Origin: JANQOH01 sp965243325
GTDB taxonomy: Bacteria > Pseudomonadota > Alphaproteobacteria > UBA7887
Assembly (NCBI GenBank): GCA_965243325.1
Contig: CBDEUQ010000003.1
Coordinates: forward strand, 248,001-312,000
DNA: 64,000 bases
Direction of reading: 5' to 3'
Part shown: positions 63,369 to 64,000 of the stretch, piece after piece
How positions within the stretch are numbered: position 1 is the stretch's first letter
Layout of the letters: each line of letters starts with the position of its first letter
Made by a program: the position numbers and the translations under genes
Notes under the pieces: model-generated
What the model was told of the DNA's origin: nothing
Databases searched by the model: none
Seen by the model: only the letters and a program-made list of their open reading frames with translations

Positions 63369-64000
63369 GTGACGTGCCGGCGGCGGGCCGGGCTCGCGGC
63401 GCTCGCTGCCGCGGCGGCGCTGTCCGCAACGGCGGACCTCGCGCCGCCGGCGGCCGCGGAGGGTCTGCGGGTGCTGCCGGCGATCACCCGCGCCGCCGGC
63501 GACCAGCGCCGCATCGCCGAGGGCTCGCGTGTGTCGCTCCGCGTCGTCCGTCCCAGTCTCGACATCGTGCCGGGCCGCGCGGCCGGCGACGTGGTCGGAC
63601 TGGCCGCGAACGACGACCGGAGCCTGCTGCTCGTCGTGCTGGCGGACGGAAGCGTCCGCCTGTGGGACCTCGACGGGGGCGTGCAGCTCGGCGGCGCGCT
63701 CGGCGGCGATGCCGTCGGCGGCGCGGTCCGCGGAACGGGGCGGGAGTCGGAGGCGGTGGTGCTCGGGCGCGACGGCGCGCTCGCCGCGCTGCGGCCGGAC
63801 GGGACGACCCGCCCGTTGGGCACGACGGCGGCGCCAGGCCGCGTGCCCGCGCCGGCGTTCTCCGCCGACGGCGGCACCGTGGCGTTCCGCGCCGCCGACG
63901 GCGGCTGGCGGGTCGCGCGCGGCGGCCGCACCTCACATCTCGCCGACGCCGCGCCGGCGTTCCCGCCGGTCGTGTCGCGCGACGGGGCGAGGCTCGTCTA
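63369..64000 (+). CDS. Exported WD40/beta-propeller-like protein, N-terminal part (runs off window)
   Basis: Open to the right edge (210 codons seen). A GTG start 10 bases after the caspase stop gives a basic, Ala-rich signal peptide (MTCRRRAGLAALAAAAALSA), then LRVLPAITRAAGDQRRIAEG. Blade-like repeats follow: GLAANDDRSLLLVVLADGS with VRLWDLDGG, and later PAFSADGGTVAFRAADGG and PVVSRDGARLV. WD40 proteins next to bacterial caspases are often scaffold or substrate-binding partners. It is the last visible gene of the envelope operon. Confidence 0.75.
   Translation, partial: MTCRRRAGLAALAAAAALSATADLAPPAAAEGLRVLPAITRAAGDQRRIAEGSRVSLRVVRPSLDIVPGRAAGDVVGLAANDDRSLLLVVLADGSVRLWDLDGGVQLGGALGGDAVGGAVRGTGRESEAVVLGRDGALAALRPDGTTRPLGTTAAPGRVPAPAFSADGGTVAFRAADGGWRVARGGRTSHLADAAPAFPPVVSRDGARLV

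Overview
This window looks like chromosomal DNA of a high-GC alphaproteobacterium, possibly Rhodospirillales-like. That placement is inference. It rests on very high GC in most genes, a fused TrpE(G) anthranilate synthase, a Coq7 hydroxylase, an etfB-etfA-hydroxybutyryl-CoA dehydrogenase block near a small HIG1-type membrane protein, and alphaproteobacterial-style IS256 and IS1595 transposases. I found no rRNA, tRNA, CRISPR array, phage module or replication origin.

Layout. 1-4.5 kb: a plus-strand operon with a cut-off PLP aldolase, a molybdenum hydroxylase large subunit, a HAD dehalogenase-like protein and an MBL hydrolase. 4.5-9.8 kb (minus): a Tat-exported amidohydrolase, then etfB-etfA-3-hydroxyacyl-CoA dehydrogenase behind a perfect operator-like palindrome, an ICMT-like methyltransferase and a HIG1 protein. 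10.0-14.4 kb: a coupled operon of an FprA-type reductase, boxC and boxB, for aerobic benzoyl-CoA epoxidation and ring cleavage. 14.4-27.7 kb: core genes (DMT exporter, HDAC-like deacetylase, IolD, PhzF protein, outer-membrane barrel) interrupted by accessory inserts: a broken IS1595 transposase with a TbpB-like lipoprotein; a DUF3047 protein, a decayed FitAB pair and an outer-membrane protein; an IS256 copy; and a HigBA-like toxin-antitoxin pair. 27.7-36.3 kb: a glycine betaine/proline ABC transporter (ProVWX), a porin, a second identical IS256 copy in the opposite orientation, an enolase-superfamily dehydratase and a small outer-membrane protein. 36.6-53.3 kb: mostly housekeeping metabolism (LLM oxidoreductase, STAS and GPP34 pair, GlnE, TrpE(G), amidase, an S4-like membrane protein, a fatty-acid beta-oxidation operon, YqaA, DsbB, Coq7). 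53.3-64 kb: a LuxR-type regulator, a gene-poor stretch, then an envelope operon running off the right edge.

The most unusual system is the last one (56.6-64 kb). It encodes an autotransporter-like surface protein with beta-sandwich repeats, a DUF4384-like lipoprotein, a secreted DUF4384 protein, an exported OmpA-caspase-DUF4384 fusion with an intact His/Cys dyad, and an exported WD40-like protein. I infer a periplasmic or outer-membrane caspase-like protease anchored to peptidoglycan, with companion and surface partners; its function is unknown.

A second pattern is that three accessory inserts (14.4-16.6, 17.5-21.4 and 26.7-27.75 kb) are each bracketed by imperfect 43-53 bp direct repeats. 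In two cases the repeat is the 3' end of the upstream gene (boxB; the barrel gene), and the distal copy supplies the stop codon of the convergent core gene. No integrase is visible. Signs of decay are common in this part: the IS1595 transposase and the FitB toxin both carry clean in-frame internal deletions. Separately, the GlnE adenylyltransferase domain has lost one expected active-site Asp.
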